Made by a program: the position numbers and the translations under genes
Shown here: positions 1 to 10,514 of the stretch, piece by piece
Layout of the letters: every line of letters begins with the position of its first letter
How positions within the stretch are numbered: the stretch's first letter is position 1
Assembly (NCBI GenBank): GCA_005789825.1
Contig: SXWY01000060.1
Span: 1-39,919, forward strand
DNA length: 39,919 nucleotides
Source of the DNA: Burkholderiales bacterium
Lineage (GTDB): Bacteria > Pseudomonadota > Gammaproteobacteria > Burkholderiales > Burkholderiaceae_C
Direction of reading: 5' to 3'
The notes under the pieces: generated by a model
The model's input: the letters and a program-made list of their open reading frames with translations, nothing else
What the model was told of the DNA's origin: nothing
Database searches by the model: none

Positions 1-189
1 CAAAAAGAGCTCAAAGCCATGCTCGATGCGCTGGCCAAAGGCGATGAGGTGGTCACCACCGGCGGCATGCTGGGCAAGATCGAGAAGCTGGGCGACAGCC
101 ACATTGGTCTGGATGTTGGCAATGGCGTGGTGTTGCAATTGCAGCGCAGCGCTGTGATTCAAGTGTTGCCCAAGGGTACGATCAAATAA
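1..189 (+). CDS. yajC: YajC, preprotein translocase subunit (3' part only, truncated by window edge)
   Basis: Frame 1 translates to QKELKAMLDALAKGDEVVTTGGMLGKIEKLGDSHIGLDV...VLPKGTIK*, typical YajC C-terminus, directly upstream of secD. Confidence 0.9.
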   Translation, partial: QKELKAMLDALAKGDEVVTTGGMLGKIEKLGDSHIGLDVGNGVVLQLQRSAVIQVLPKGTIK

Positions 190-199
190 AGCCATTGCC

Positions 200-2098
200 A
201 TGAACCGTTACGCACTCTGGAAATACCTGGTCATTTTGGTGGCTGTGCTGCTGGGCAGTTTGTACACATTGCCCAACTTTTTTGGCGAAGCGCCAGCGGT
301 TCAAGTCTCGCCAGGGCGCAGCAGTGCGAAAGTGGACCTCGATACCCAGGGCAAGGTCGAAGATGCGCTCAAAGCCGCCGGGCTCACACCGGCATTGATC
401 AGCCTTGAAAACAATTCGCTGCGCGTGCGGTTTGACACCACCGACCAGCAACTCAAAGCCAAAGATGCGATCCAACGCACGCTCAATACCGATGCCGAGA
501 ACCCGTCTTACATCGTGGCGCTGAACCTGATCGCGCGCACCCCGACATGGCTGGGTAGCTTGCGCGCCGCGCCCATGTATTTGGGTCTCGATTTGCGCGG
601 CGGTGTGCATTTCATGTTGCAAGTGGACATGCAAGCAGCGCTCAGCAAAAAGGCCGAAGCCACGGCGGGCGATTTGCGCACTGCGATGCGTGAAAAATCG
701 ATCCGCCACGGCGGCATTTCGCGCAACGACCAATCGATTGACATCGTATTTACCGACCCGGCTGTCGCAGCTGCTGCGACCGCCTTGATTCGTGACCAGT
801 TTCCTGAACTGGACGCCACCACCGCGCCCTCTTCAGGAGGCGATATAGGTATCAATGCCAAGCTCAAGCCTGAAGCCGCACGCCGTGTGCAAGACCAAGC
901 GCTGAAACAAAACATCACCACGCTGCACAACCGCATCAACGAACTTGGCGTGGCCGAGCCGGTGATACAGCAACAAGGGCTTGACCGCATCGTGGTGCAA
1001 TTGCCCGGGGTGCAAGACACCGCCAAAGCCAAAGACATTTTGGGGCGCACCGCAACGCTGGAAATCCGCATGGTCGAAGAAAGCAGCGAAGCGCGTTTGG
1101 CTGAAACAGGCAGTGGCATGGTGCCTTTTGGCACCGAAAAATACCTAGACCGCAACGGTCAGGGTGTGGTGGTGAAAAAGCAAGTGTTGCTGACCGGTGA
1201 AAATCTGACCGATGCCCAGCCGGGTTTCGACAACCAAACCCAAGAAGCCGCTGTCCACCTGACGCTGGACGCCAAAGGCGCACGCATTTTCAAAGACGTG
1301 ACCCGCGAAAACGTCGGCAAGCGCATGGCCATTTTGCTGTTTGAAAAAGGCAAAGGCGAGGTGGTGACGGCGCCGGTGATTCGCACAGAAATTGGTGGCG
1401 GACGGGTGCAGATTTCTGGCAGCATGAGTTCCATGGAAGCGGCCGATACCGCCTTGCTGCTGCGTGCCGGGTCACTGGCCGCGCCCATGGAAATCATCGA
1501 AGAACGCACCATCGGTCCGTCTCTCGGCGCTGAAAACATCGCCAAAGGCTTCAACAGTGTCACTTGGGGCTTTGCCGCTGTGGCTCTGTTCATGTGCATT
1601 TATTACATGTTGTTTGGTGTCATTTCAAGCATTGCGCTGGCGGTCAATTTGCTGCTCTTGGTCGCGGTGCTGTCGATGTTGCAAGCCACGCTCACACTGC
1701 CTGGTATGGCGGCGATGGCATTGGTGCTGGGCATGGCGATTGACGCCAATGTGCTGATCAATGAACGGGTGCGCGAAGAACTGCGCAACGGTGCGGCGCC
1801 GCAAACCGCCATCCACACCGGCTATGACCGTGCCTGGTCCACCATTTTGGATTCCAACGTCACCACCTTGATCGCCGGCTTGGCTTTGCTGGCCTTTGGC
1901 TCTGGTCCGGTGCGTGGGTTCGCGGTGGTGCATTGCTTGGGTATCCTCACCAGCATGTTCTCGGCGGTGTTTTTCTCACGCGGCTTGGTCAACCTTTGGT
2001 ATGGCCGACAAAAACGTTTGCAATCGGTGTCGATTGGCACGGTGTGGCGCCCCGACGACCTGACCCGCAAAACCATTGAAGGCGCCAAGGGCGACTGA
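200..2098 (+). CDS. secD: Protein translocase subunit SecD
   Basis: 632 aa; LGLDLRGGVHFMLQVD, GMAIDANVLINERVREEL motifs; followed by secF. Confidence 0.97.
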   Translation: MNRYALWKYLVILVAVLLGSLYTLPNFFGEAPAVQVSPGRSSAKVDLDTQGKVEDALKAAGLTPALISLENNSLRVRFDTTDQQLKAKDAIQRTLNTDAENPSYIVALNLIARTPTWLGSLRAAPMYLGLDLRGGVHFMLQVDMQAALSKKAEATAGDLRTAMREKSIRHGGISRNDQSIDIVFTDPAVAAAATALIRDQFPELDATTAPSSGGDIGINAKLKPEAARRVQDQALKQNITTLHNRINELGVAEPVIQQQGLDRIVVQLPGVQDTAKAKDILGRTATLEIRMVEESSEARLAETGSGMVPFGTEKYLDRNGQGVVVKKQVLLTGENLTDAQPGFDNQTQEAAVHLTLDAKGARIFKDVTRENVGKRMAILLFEKGKGEVVTAPVIRTEIGGGRVQISGSMSSMEAADTALLLRAGSLAAPMEIIEERTIGPSLGAENIAKGFNSVTWGFAAVALFMCIYYMLFGVISSIALAVNLLLLVAVLSMLQATLTLPGMAAMALVLGMAIDANVLINERVREELRNGAAPQTAIHTGYDRAWSTILDSNVTTLIAGLALLAFGSGPVRGFAVVHCLGILTSMFSAVFFSRGLVNLWYGRQKRLQSVSIGTVWRPDDLTRKTIEGAKGD

Positions 2099-2151
2099 CC
2101 CACACCACCGTCTGTCGCTGCGCAAGCGCGTTTGACGAACAAGGAAATAGC

Positions 2152-3111
2152 ATGGAATTTTTCAAAATCAAACGCGACATACCGTTCATGCGCCATGCGC
2201 TGATTTTCAACGCAGTGTCATTCATCACTTTTTTTATGGCGGTGTTTTTTCTCTTCAGCAGAGGTTTGCATTTGTCGGTTGAATTCACAGGTGGCACGCT
2301 GATGGAAGTCAGCTTCAGCCAACCGGTGGCACTCGACCCGATGCGCGAACGTATTGCTGCTTTGGGTTACACCGATGTGCAAGTGCAGCACTTTGGCTCG
2401 GCGCGCGATGTGCTGATCCGCATGCCTGCAGCCAAAGGGGCGACTGCCACCGAACAAAGTGCACGTGTGATGGCCGCGCTCCAACAAAACGACACGCAGG
2501 CCACGCTCAAGCGCACCGAATTTGTCGGTCCGCAAGTGGGCGATGAACTGGCGATCGATGGTTTGAAAGCATTGGCCTTCGTAGTGGTGGGCATCATGAT
2601 TTACCTCGCCATTCGTTTCGAATGGAAATACGCGGTCGCAGGCATCATTGCCAACTTGCATGATGTCATCATCATTCTGGGCTTTTTCGCCTACTTCCAA
2701 TGGGAGTTTTCTTTGCCCGTGCTGGCCGCTGTATTGGCTGTGCTGGGTTATTCGGTGAACGAATCGGTGGTGATTTTCGACCGGGTGCGGGAGAACTTTC
2801 GGCGCTTTCGCAAAATGAGCACGGTTGAAATCATCGACAACGCGATCACTTCCACCATCAGCCGCACCATCATCACGCACGGCAGCACCCAGTTGATGGT
2901 GCTGTCTATGTTGCTTTTTGGTGGCGCGACTCTGCACTACTTTGCGCTGGCTTTGACCATCGGTATCTTGTTTGGTATTTATTCGTCGGTGTTTGTGGCA
3001 GCCGCCATTGCCATGTGGCTGGGTATTCGCCGCGAAGATTTGATCAAGGTGGTGAAAAAAGACGGCCCGGAAGAAGACCCGAACGATCCGAATGCGGGAG
3101 CAGTGGTTTAA
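2152..3111 (+). CDS. secF: Protein translocase subunit SecF
   Basis: 319 aa; FTGGTLMEV, GYSVNESVVIFDRVREN motifs; after secD. Confidence 0.97.
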   Translation: MEFFKIKRDIPFMRHALIFNAVSFITFFMAVFFLFSRGLHLSVEFTGGTLMEVSFSQPVALDPMRERIAALGYTDVQVQHFGSARDVLIRMPAAKGATATEQSARVMAALQQNDTQATLKRTEFVGPQVGDELAIDGLKALAFVVVGIMIYLAIRFEWKYAVAGIIANLHDVIIILGFFAYFQWEFSLPVLAAVLAVLGYSVNESVVIFDRVRENFRRFRKMSTVEIIDNAITSTISRTIITHGSTQLMVLSMLLFGGATLHYFALALTIGILFGIYSSVFVAAAIAMWLGIRREDLIKVVKKDGPEEDPNDPNAGAVV

Positions 3112-3126
3112 GCGCAGTCACCGTGC

Positions 3127-3615
3127 TCAATGGGCCAAACGGTCTTGGTTGTCGTCACACAATTCATCGAGCACCAACGCATCTGGCTCAATGCCAGCAC
3201 TCCAAAACACCATCAGCACGATGATTTTCAAATCGTCCAAGCCCACAGGGTGATCGGTCACGGCCATGGCGCGGTCCACCACGATTTCACGCATTTGCGC
3301 TGACATGATGCCCGCGTTTTCTAAAAAGGTGACAAAGCCCAAACCTTCAGCACCCAAGTGTTTTTGCTCGGCTTCGGAATACACCCGCATACTCAGCGGG
3401 GATTGCGCATAGGCAGATGGAACGCGTTGCGGGTGCAGCTGAATCAAGTCCGCGTGTTGAGCAGCGCTGTTGAGTCCCGCCAACCAAGACAAAGCTTGTT
3501 GAATTTCTTCGGCGTCAAATCCTGCAGCACTGAGTTTGCGACCCAGAAGCGGCAATTCGGGACAAACGTCACCACGCCAGTAGTGTTCGTACACGTATAC
3601 GAGGACATCGAACAT
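3127..3615 (-). CDS. smg: Smg family (DUF494) protein
   Basis: MFDVLVYVYEHYWRGDVCPELPLLGRKLSAAGF typical of Smg; downstream of dprA on the same strand. Start trimmed from ORF-track 3666 to the internal ATG. Confidence 0.88.
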   Translation of the reverse strand: MFDVLVYVYEHYWRGDVCPELPLLGRKLSAAGFDAEEIQQALSWLAGLNSAAQHADLIQLHPQRVPSAYAQSPLSMRVYSEAEQKHLGAEGLGFVTFLENAGIMSAQMREIVVDRAMAVTDHPVGLDDLKIIVLMVFWSAGIEPDALVLDELCDDNQDRLAH

Positions 3616-3705
3616 GGCTGCAATATAACCGTTTTCAAAAACACGGGAACAACCGCATGTGTGCATGGTTTTTTAACCCGCATATCTGGCCTGTGTTGCT
3701 AGCAA

Positions 3706-4869
3706 TCAATACAGCCGTTGGTACCCACCCCCTGGCATGGCCGCCACGCGGTTGCTGTCTTGCAATTGTTGCAACGCCATCAAAGCATCTTCCAGAGTAA
3801 GCCCAGTTTGCAACAACAACGATTCAAAGTGTTGAGGTTCATGACCCAGCGCTTTGCACACCGCTTGCTGATGGGGGTCTGTCGGCAAATTGTCTGGGGA
3901 AGCTTTTGCAAGATCGCGCAGACCTTGGGTGATAAACGGCAATTCCTCCAAAACATCTTGCGCGTTTTCAACCAGCTTGGCGCCTTGCCGAAGCAGCGCA
4001 TGGCAACCGCGCGACAACACCGAATGGATAGACCCGGGGATGGCGAAAACTTCTTTGCCTTGCGACAGCGCCAAATCTGCCGTGATCAGTGAACCCGATT
4101 TCAACGCCGCTTCCACCACCAACACACCATGGCTCAAACCTGCAATCAAACGATTTCGTCGCGGGAAATGGTGCGGCAATGGCGGTGTGCCCGGCGGCAA
4201 TTCGCTCAGCAACCAACCGTGTTGCGCCACTTGCCTGGCCAAGCTGTGGTTTTGCCGTGGGTAGACGCGATCTAAGCCTGTACCCACCACAGCGACCGTG
4301 GCACAACGGTGGTTGCTGGCGCACTCCAATGCCCCGTGGTGCGCGGCTGCGTCGATACCCATGGCCAACCCCGAGACAATGCAACAACCCGACTGTTGCA
4401 GCTCGTTGGCAAAACGGCGCGCGTTTTCTTTGCCCTGCGGCGTGGGATTGCGACTGCCCACCACCGCCACGCCCTGCCAGCAGGCTTGTTGCAACTGGCC
4501 CTGTGCGTACAACACCAACGGTGGTTCCTCTATGTCGCGCAGACTGGCGGGATAACGTGGGTGGTCCCAAGTCCAAACCTCTTGCTGCATACTTGGCAGG
4601 GTTTGCGCCAGCCAAGCTTGGGTGCGCGCACACACCGCTTCCCACTCTGGCGGAATGCGCTGCAAAGAATGCGCCTGTGCCTCCGAAACAAACCGCTGCA
4701 ACGCTGAAACAGGTTGCGCAAAGACCGCGCTTGGGTGACCAAATTCGCGAACCAATGTGTGCTTCGTTTGTGTACCTGACAAAGAAGTCATGTCCAAGCG
4801 CAACCAGTCGCGCCAGTGGCTGTGCCCCTGGTGGTCGTCGACGTGATCTGGGTGTGAAGAACTGTCCAT
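3706..4869 (-). CDS. dprA: DNA-processing protein DprA (DNA uptake/recombination mediator)
   Basis: WQGVAVVGSRNPTPQGKENARRFANELQQSGCCIVSGLAMGIDAAAHHGAL and PRRNRLIAGLSHGVLVVEAALKSGSLITA motifs. Start placed at MDSSSHPDHV. Confidence 0.93.
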   Translation of the reverse strand: MDSSSHPDHVDDHQGHSHWRDWLRLDMTSLSGTQTKHTLVREFGHPSAVFAQPVSALQRFVSEAQAHSLQRIPPEWEAVCARTQAWLAQTLPSMQQEVWTWDHPRYPASLRDIEEPPLVLYAQGQLQQACWQGVAVVGSRNPTPQGKENARRFANELQQSGCCIVSGLAMGIDAAAHHGALECASNHRCATVAVVGTGLDRVYPRQNHSLARQVAQHGWLLSELPPGTPPLPHHFPRRNRLIAGLSHGVLVVEAALKSGSLITADLALSQGKEVFAIPGSIHSVLSRGCHALLRQGAKLVENAQDVLEELPFITQGLRDLAKASPDNLPTDPHQQAVCKALGHEPQHFESLLLQTGLTLEDALMALQQLQDSNRVAAMPGGGYQRLY

Positions 4870-4995
4870 TGAAATCCATCCCGCAGCTGTTTGCCGCAAG
4901 CTTAGGCAGACCGACGCACGAGCGGAAAACCGCCACTGCTTTTTTATGAAACCGTTGCGCGCCTGCGGGGTTTTCAAAAAAGCGACAATAAGGGC

Positions 4996-5505
4996 ATGGC
5001 TTTACTACCCATTCTGTCTTACCCCGATCCACGACTGCATACCGTCGCCAAACCTGTTGCAGTGGTCGATGAGCGCATACGCGCATTGGCTGCTGACATG
5101 CTCGAGACCATGTACGACGCCAAGGGCGTGGGATTGGCCGCTACCCAAGTCAATGTGCACGAACGCATGCTGGTGCTGGATGTCTCTGAAGAACGCAATC
5201 AACCTCAGGTGTTGATCAATCCCGAGTTGGTGTGGGCCAGCGAAGACCGGGTTAAGAATGAAGAAGGTTGTTTGTCAGTCCCCGGCATATTCGACGGTGT
5301 GGAAAGACCGGCTCGGGTCAAGGTACAGGCACTCAACGAACAGGGCGAATCCATCACCATAGAAGCCGATGGTTTGCTGTCCATATGCATCCAACATGAA
5401 ATGGACCATTTGATGGGCAAAGTCTTTGTCGAGTACTTGTCGGTACTCAAACGCATGCGCATCAAAAGCAAATTGCTCAAAGCCCAACGCGAACTCGAGC
5501 GCTGA
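4996..5505 (+). CDS. def: Peptide deformylase
   Basis: [30 protein letters not shown] motifs. Confidence 0.97.
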   Translation: MALLPILSYPDPRLHTVAKPVAVVDERIRALAADMLETMYDAKGVGLAATQVNVHERMLVLDVSEERNQPQVLINPELVWASEDRVKNEEGCLSVPGIFDGVERPARVKVQALNEQGESITIEADGLLSICIQHEMDHLMGKVFVEYLSVLKRMRIKSKLLKAQRELER

Positions 5506-5508
5506 TTC

Positions 5509-6468
5509 ATGCGCTTGGTTTTCGCCGGAACCCCGGAGTTTGCGCGCACGGCGCTCGCTGCAGTACATGCGGCGGGACACGACATCGCTTTGGTCATGAC
5601 ACAACCTGACCGGCCCGCCGGGCGGGGCATGAAGCTACAAGCCTCTGCGGTCAAACAATACGCCATCGAACACCAGTTACCGTTGATCCAACCGGCGAGC
5701 TTGCGTCTGGATGGCAAGCACGCCGCAGACGCATTGCAGGCTCAGCAAACCATCGCAGACAGCGGCGCGCAAGCCATGGTGGTGGTGGCCTACGGTTTGT
5801 TGTTGCCCGATTGGACTTTGCACAGCGTGCCGCTGGGTTGCTTGAATATCCACGCGTCGCTGCTGCCACGTTGGCGCGGTGCTGCACCCATACAACGCGC
5901 CATCGAAGCCGGTGACAAAGAAACCGGTGTGTGCATCATGCACATGGACGCCGGATTGGACACTGGGCCGGTGCTGATGCGAGAAAGCCTGGCTATCGCC
6001 GACACAGACACAAGCACCCATCTGCACCACAAATTAGCCGTATTGGGTGCGCGTTTGATTGTGGACACGCTGGGTTCGTTCTCTCAGCTCAACGCCCAAG
6101 TGCAATCCACCGAAGGCGTGACCTACGCTGCCAAAATTTTGAAAGAAGAAGCGCTGATCGATTGGCGCCAGCCCGCCAGCGTTTTGTCGCAACGCATTCG
6201 GGCGTTTGACCCATTTCCTGGCGCACACACCGTGCTTAACCAGCAAACACTCAAAGTCTGGTCCGCATCCGCACTGACCGATTACACCCACGCAACACCT
6301 GGCACCGTGCTGCGTTTGCATGCTGACGCACTGGATGTGGCTTGTGGGCAAGGCGTGCTGCGTATTCACCAGTTGCAAAAACCCGGTGGCAAGCGCATTA
6401 GCGCCGCTGAGTTTTTACACAGCCAGCCCGTGACCGTTGGTTGGGTTTTGGGCGAGGCGTGCCACTGA
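5509..6468 (+). CDS. fmt: Methionyl-tRNA formyltransferase
   Basis: MRLVFAGTPEFARTALAAV; NIHASLLPRWRGAAPIQRAI; downstream of def. Confidence 0.97.
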   Translation: MRLVFAGTPEFARTALAAVHAAGHDIALVMTQPDRPAGRGMKLQASAVKQYAIEHQLPLIQPASLRLDGKHAADALQAQQTIADSGAQAMVVVAYGLLLPDWTLHSVPLGCLNIHASLLPRWRGAAPIQRAIEAGDKETGVCIMHMDAGLDTGPVLMRESLAIADTDTSTHLHHKLAVLGARLIVDTLGSFSQLNAQVQSTEGVTYAAKILKEEALIDWRQPASVLSQRIRAFDPFPGAHTVLNQQTLKVWSASALTDYTHATPGTVLRLHADALDVACGQGVLRIHQLQKPGGKRISAAEFLHSQPVTVGWVLGEACH

Positions 6469-6471
6469 ACG

Positions 6472-7206
6472 ATGTTTTTTGATCCCGCCAACTTTCGCCA
6501 TCCGGCATTTCGCCAAGGCATGGTCGACACCCTCAAGGTAGCCCCCGGTATTTGGGCTTGGGGTTTGATGACCGGTGTGGCCATGGTGCAAGCGGGCCTG
6601 GGTCCCGCCATGTCGACGCTGATGACCTTGCTGGTCTATGGCGGCAGCGCGCAACTGGCAGCCATTCCGCTGTTGGGAGCAGGCGCACCCGCTTGGGTGA
6701 TATTGGCCACCGCGTTTTGCGTGAATTTGCGTTTTGCGGTGTTCAGTTTGCATTTGCGCCAATACATGATGGCATGGCCTCGCTGGCAACGTTTGTCCAT
6801 TGGCTATTTCATCGCCGACCTGAACTATGTGCAATTTGTTGAACGCTACCCCCAACCCGCCACCCACCCTGACGATCAGCGCAGCGAAATGGCGTATTTG
6901 TGCGGCAACTGTTTTTTGAACTGGATAGGTTGGCAAGTCGCGAGCTTGATGGGCATTGTGTTGGCAGCGCAAATACCCTTGCAATGGGGCTTGGGCTTTG
7001 CCGGCGTATTGGCATTGGTCGGCATCTTGTGTTCCCTGAGTCAGTCGCGCATGCGGGTGATTTCACTGGCGGTCTCAGGCACTGCCGCGGTGGCTGCGTT
7101 TGCGCTGCCCTTGCGTTTGAATATTCTGGTGGCCATCGCCGCTGCGGTGGCCGTCTGCTTGTTGATCGAACGCACATCGCTGGCGGACAAAAAGGCCAAC
7201 TCCTGA
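6472..7206 (+). CDS. AzlC family branched-chain amino acid exporter, large subunit
   Basis: 244 aa membrane protein; GVAMVQAGLGPAMSTLMTLLVYGGSAQLAAIPLLGAGAP typical of AzlC; followed by AzlD-like ORF. Confidence 0.85.
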   Translation: MFFDPANFRHPAFRQGMVDTLKVAPGIWAWGLMTGVAMVQAGLGPAMSTLMTLLVYGGSAQLAAIPLLGAGAPAWVILATAFCVNLRFAVFSLHLRQYMMAWPRWQRLSIGYFIADLNYVQFVERYPQPATHPDDQRSEMAYLCGNCFLNWIGWQVASLMGIVLAAQIPLQWGLGFAGVLALVGILCSLSQSRMRVISLAVSGTAAVAAFALPLRLNILVAIAAAVAVCLLIERTSLADKKANS

Positions 7207-7544
7207 TGGAATGGTCAGATGCGTTCATCGCCGTGGGCTTGGGTGTCATCACGCTGGTGACGCGGTGTTTTTTCTTCATCTCCCAACGAGAACTGCCGTT
7301 TCCTGCATGGGCGCAACGCGGCTTGCAGTACGCGCCCATCGCCGCGCTTACCGCCGTGGTGGTGCCTGAGATTGTGGTGAGCCATGGCGCTTTGGTAACC
7401 ACTTGGATGGACGCGCGATTGTTTGGCGCTGCTGCAGGTGCCAGTTTTTATTTCTACAAGCGCGGACAAGGCCAGGCCGTGCTGGGCACCATCATCGTCG
7501 GCATGGCGGTGTATTTGCCGCTGCATATTGGTTTGGGTTGGTGA
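7206..7544 (+). CDS. AzlD family branched-chain amino acid exporter, small subunit
   Basis: 112 aa MEWSDAFIAVGLGVITLVTRCFFF...GMAVYLPLHIGLGW; start codon shares a base with the AzlC stop (TGATG). Confidence 0.8.
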   Translation: MEWSDAFIAVGLGVITLVTRCFFFISQRELPFPAWAQRGLQYAPIAALTAVVVPEIVVSHGALVTTWMDARLFGAAAGASFYFYKRGQGQAVLGTIIVGMAVYLPLHIGLGW

Positions 7545-7665
7545 ATATTCCTACGTGCAAGCGCACCGCACTCCAAGCGCTGTCTCCAAGTAGTTTTCAT
7601 ATAGAACCCGCTCCACACCCCCTCCGCCTAAAATGCCACAAAACATCCACACGGAGACAAACCCC

Positions 7666-8856
7666 ATGCAAATCATCCGCTTCGCCGATCTGTGCGCACA
7701 GGGCCAAGCCCGTGGCAAGCGCGTGTTCATCCGCGCTGACTTGAATGTGCCGTTCGACGATCATGGCCATATTTCCGAAGACACGCGTATCCGTGCGTCG
7801 GTACCCGCGATCCAAATGGCGCTGGACGCCGGGGCTGCGGTCATGGTCACTTCGCATTTGGGTCGCCCCAGCGAAGGCGCGTTCAAGCCCGAAGACTCCC
7901 TGGCACCGGTGGCCAAACGTTTGGCCGAATTGCTGGGCCGCGATGTGCCTTTGGTGGCTGATTGGGTTGACGGCGTGTCGGTTGCCGCCGGTCAGGTGGT
8001 GATGCTGGAAAACTGCCGGGTCAATGTGGGCGAAAAGAAAAACAACGAATCGCTGGCCAAACAAATGGCGGCGTTGTGCGACATCTTTGTGAACGACGCA
8101 TTTGGCACCGCACACCGCGCCGAGGGCACGACCTACGGCATCGCGCAGTTCGCTGCCATCGCTTGTGCCGGACCTTTGCTGTCCGCTGAAATCGATGCCA
8201 TCACCCAAGCCTTGGCTGCACCCAAGCGCCCCCTGGCCGCCATCGTGGCAGGCTCCAAGGTCAGCACCAAGCTCACTATTTTGCAAGCGCTGTCGCGCAA
8301 TGTGGACCAATTGATCGTCGGCGGCGGCATTGCCAATACCTTCATGCTGGCGGCGGGTTTGAAGATCGGCAAAAGCTTGGCCGAACCCGACCTGATCGGT
8401 GAAGCCAAAGCCGTCATCGACGCCATGAAGGCGCGCGGTGCCGAGGTGCCGATTCCCACCGATGTGGTGTGCGCCAAAACCTTTGCGGCGAACGCGCAGG
8501 CCACGGTGAAAAAAGCCACTGAAGTGGCCGACGACGATTTGATTTTGGACATCGGCCCAGACACCGCCACGCGCTTGGCCACGCAACTCAAAGCCGCCGG
8601 CACGATTGTGTGGAACGGCCCAATGGGTGTGTTTGAGTTTGATGCATTTGAAAACGGCACCAAAGTGGTGGCGCATGCGATTGCCGAATCTTCTGCGTTC
8701 AGTATCGCCGGTGGTGGCGACACGTTGGCGGCGATTGCCAAATACGGCATCGAAGCCCAGATCGGTTACATCTCGACAGGCGGTGGCGCGTTCTTGGAAG
8801 TGCTGGAAGGCAAAACCTTGCCCGCGTTTGAAATACTGATGAAGCGCGCAGCTTGA
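7666..8856 (+). CDS. pgk: Phosphoglycerate kinase
   Basis: [53 protein letters not shown]. Start trimmed to MQIIRFADL. Confidence 0.97.
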   Translation: MQIIRFADLCAQGQARGKRVFIRADLNVPFDDHGHISEDTRIRASVPAIQMALDAGAAVMVTSHLGRPSEGAFKPEDSLAPVAKRLAELLGRDVPLVADWVDGVSVAAGQVVMLENCRVNVGEKKNNESLAKQMAALCDIFVNDAFGTAHRAEGTTYGIAQFAAIACAGPLLSAEIDAITQALAAPKRPLAAIVAGSKVSTKLTILQALSRNVDQLIVGGGIANTFMLAAGLKIGKSLAEPDLIGEAKAVIDAMKARGAEVPIPTDVVCAKTFAANAQATVKKATEVADDDLILDIGPDTATRLATQLKAAGTIVWNGPMGVFEFDAFENGTKVVAHAIAESSAFSIAGGGDTLAAIAKYGIEAQIGYISTGGGAFLEVLEGKTLPAFEILMKRAA

Positions 8857-8874
8857 ACCGCATGCAGTGAAAGC

Positions 8875-9315
8875 TCAGGGCACCGCAAACTTTTCCTTAC
8901 ATCTATTGAGGATGTAAAACTTGAAAAAGAGTTTGTCTTGACCTGTTTTGTCTTTGGCAAATGCCCACAGCTGCTCAATCACCCAGGTTTGGACCTGCCG
9001 GTTGATCGCATCTGCTTCCATGTTGTCTGCTTGGACAGGGATATTTTGCAAAGCCTGGGTTTTGAATGCATCGTGCTTGGCTTGCATCTCTTGCAAACGT
9101 TTCGCTTGCTCACCAGGGTTGTCTCTGGTTTGGTGATTCATCAACTTGAGCGCGTCGCTGTAACGCTCTGTTTGCGACGCAAACTGGGTGCCCGCGGCGG
9201 CGCATGAACTGCGCGCTAAGGCGATGGGGTCTGGGCTGTTTTGAGCAAACAAGACATTCGCACCAGCCAACCACAGCAAAACCGCAGCCAGTGATCGTGC
9301 AAAGATGGGATGCAT
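8875..9315 (-). CDS. Small exported protein of unknown function
   Basis: 146 aa, N-terminal signal peptide MHPIFARSLAAVLLWLAGANVLFAQ; start overlaps the desaturase stop by 1 nt (TGATG on minus strand). Confidence 0.75.
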   Translation of the reverse strand: MHPIFARSLAAVLLWLAGANVLFAQNSPDPIALARSSCAAAGTQFASQTERYSDALKLMNHQTRDNPGEQAKRLQEMQAKHDAFKTQALQNIPVQADNMEADAINRQVQTWVIEQLWAFAKDKTGQDKLFFKFYILNRCKEKFAVP

Positions 9316-10400
9316 CAGGCCGCTGTCAAAGCGGGCAGGCTGGTGGCGCGTCCCTTGTAATCCGTCCAGCACTGGCGTGTGAAGTCGTACAGCTTGCAAG
9401 AACGGGCGGTCTGGAAATACCAGCGCCAAGAAAACTGTTGCACGATGATGCGCCCGGGCAAGAGGTTTTCCAATTTGGACTGGGCCTGTTTGAGCCGGTA
9501 CAAGGGAATGCTCATGTCCACGTGGTGCGCAGTGTGCTCCATGATGTGGTGCATCAGCGAGCCGATGTTGAACGGAAAAGTCAAATGCACGGTGGTCGAG
9601 ACAAAAGGCTGGGCTTTGGCCCAAGCGCTGCGGTCGTCATGCCAAGACACTTTCACATGGGTATGGTGCACATACACCACAAAACCAATCATGGCACACC
9701 AAAACAAAAAGGGCACCACCACACTGAACAACAACACCCAAGCGACGTTTTGTTGGGTGGCCAAGGCAGCAGCAACCATGCTGCCGACCCACAAAGCGGC
9801 AAACCCGGTGATCAACCAACTGTCGCGGGTGAATATAGGGCGGCGAGTCGGCATTTCTTTGGCGTTGGGAAACACCATTTTTTTCCACCAAATTTCGATC
9901 ATGTAGTACAGGCCGGGGGCCCAACCACTGCGGTAAGCGCGGTCTAACAATCGTCCGGCAAAAGATAACTTGGCATACTCTTCGCGGGTCAGCGGCGCCC
10001 ACACAAAATCAAAACCCTTCAAATTGGTGTAGCCATGGTGAACCACGTTGTGGCCGATGTCCCACAAACTGAAGGTAGTCAACGATGGCAGAAACGCGAT
10101 GCGGCCCACCCATTTGTTGAGACCGCGGTGCGGTGTCAGGCTTTGGTGGCAAGCATCATGGCCGATGATGAACAAACGCCCGATGGTGAAACCCATGGCC
10201 ACGGCACACAATAACTTGGCCCACCAGGCTTCCAGCAAAACGGTACCTGCCAGAAAACTGGCCCACACCGCATAGTCGAGCACCAACAATGCCATGGCGC
10301 GCACAGTGACTCTTTCAGACAAAGGCACCAGCCACTCACGGATCACCTTGCGGTGTGGCATCGGTTGCTCAAGGGGGATAGGTTGTTCGGTCAGGTTCAT
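9315..10400 (-). CDS. Membrane fatty acid desaturase family protein
   Basis: 361 aa with histidine boxes HDACHQ, HNVVHH, HTAHHVD and multiple hydrophobic segments. Confidence 0.88.
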   Translation of the reverse strand: MNLTEQPIPLEQPMPHRKVIREWLVPLSERVTVRAMALLVLDYAVWASFLAGTVLLEAWWAKLLCAVAMGFTIGRLFIIGHDACHQSLTPHRGLNKWVGRIAFLPSLTTFSLWDIGHNVVHHGYTNLKGFDFVWAPLTREEYAKLSFAGRLLDRAYRSGWAPGLYYMIEIWWKKMVFPNAKEMPTRRPIFTRDSWLITGFAALWVGSMVAAALATQQNVAWVLLFSVVVPFLFWCAMIGFVVYVHHTHVKVSWHDDRSAWAKAQPFVSTTVHLTFPFNIGSLMHHIMEHTAHHVDMSIPLYRLKQAQSKLENLLPGRIIVQQFSWRWYFQTARSCKLYDFTRQCWTDYKGRATSLPALTAA

Positions 10401-10435
10401 AAGTCAGGCAAAAGGCACCTAAAAAGGCAAGTGCG

Positions 10436-10469
10436 CTGAGTCTTGCGCCGCTTTGGGGCAACTGCTCAG
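10436..10469 (-). other. Imperfect hairpin between Crp/Fnr gene and desaturase gene
   Basis: ctgag-tc-ttgcgcc-gcttt-ggggcaa-ctg-ctcag; 5 bp outer stem and 7 bp inner stem with one mismatch. Confidence 0.4.
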
Positions 10470-10514
10470 TTCGAAACCGATTGTAGCCAACCCTGACTCA
10501 AACCGACCTTACCC

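Noticed and set aside
3968-5086. 372-aa minus ORF and 286-aa plus ORF (4089..4949) overlapping dprA
   Set aside because: Alternative-frame products of codon bias in dprA; no domain signatures and they conflict with the well-supported dprA frame.
7597-8676. 359-aa minus-strand ORF opposite pgk
   Set aside because: Antisense shadow ORF over a clear pgk frame; low-complexity His/Gln/Gly/Arg-rich translation with no recognisable motif.
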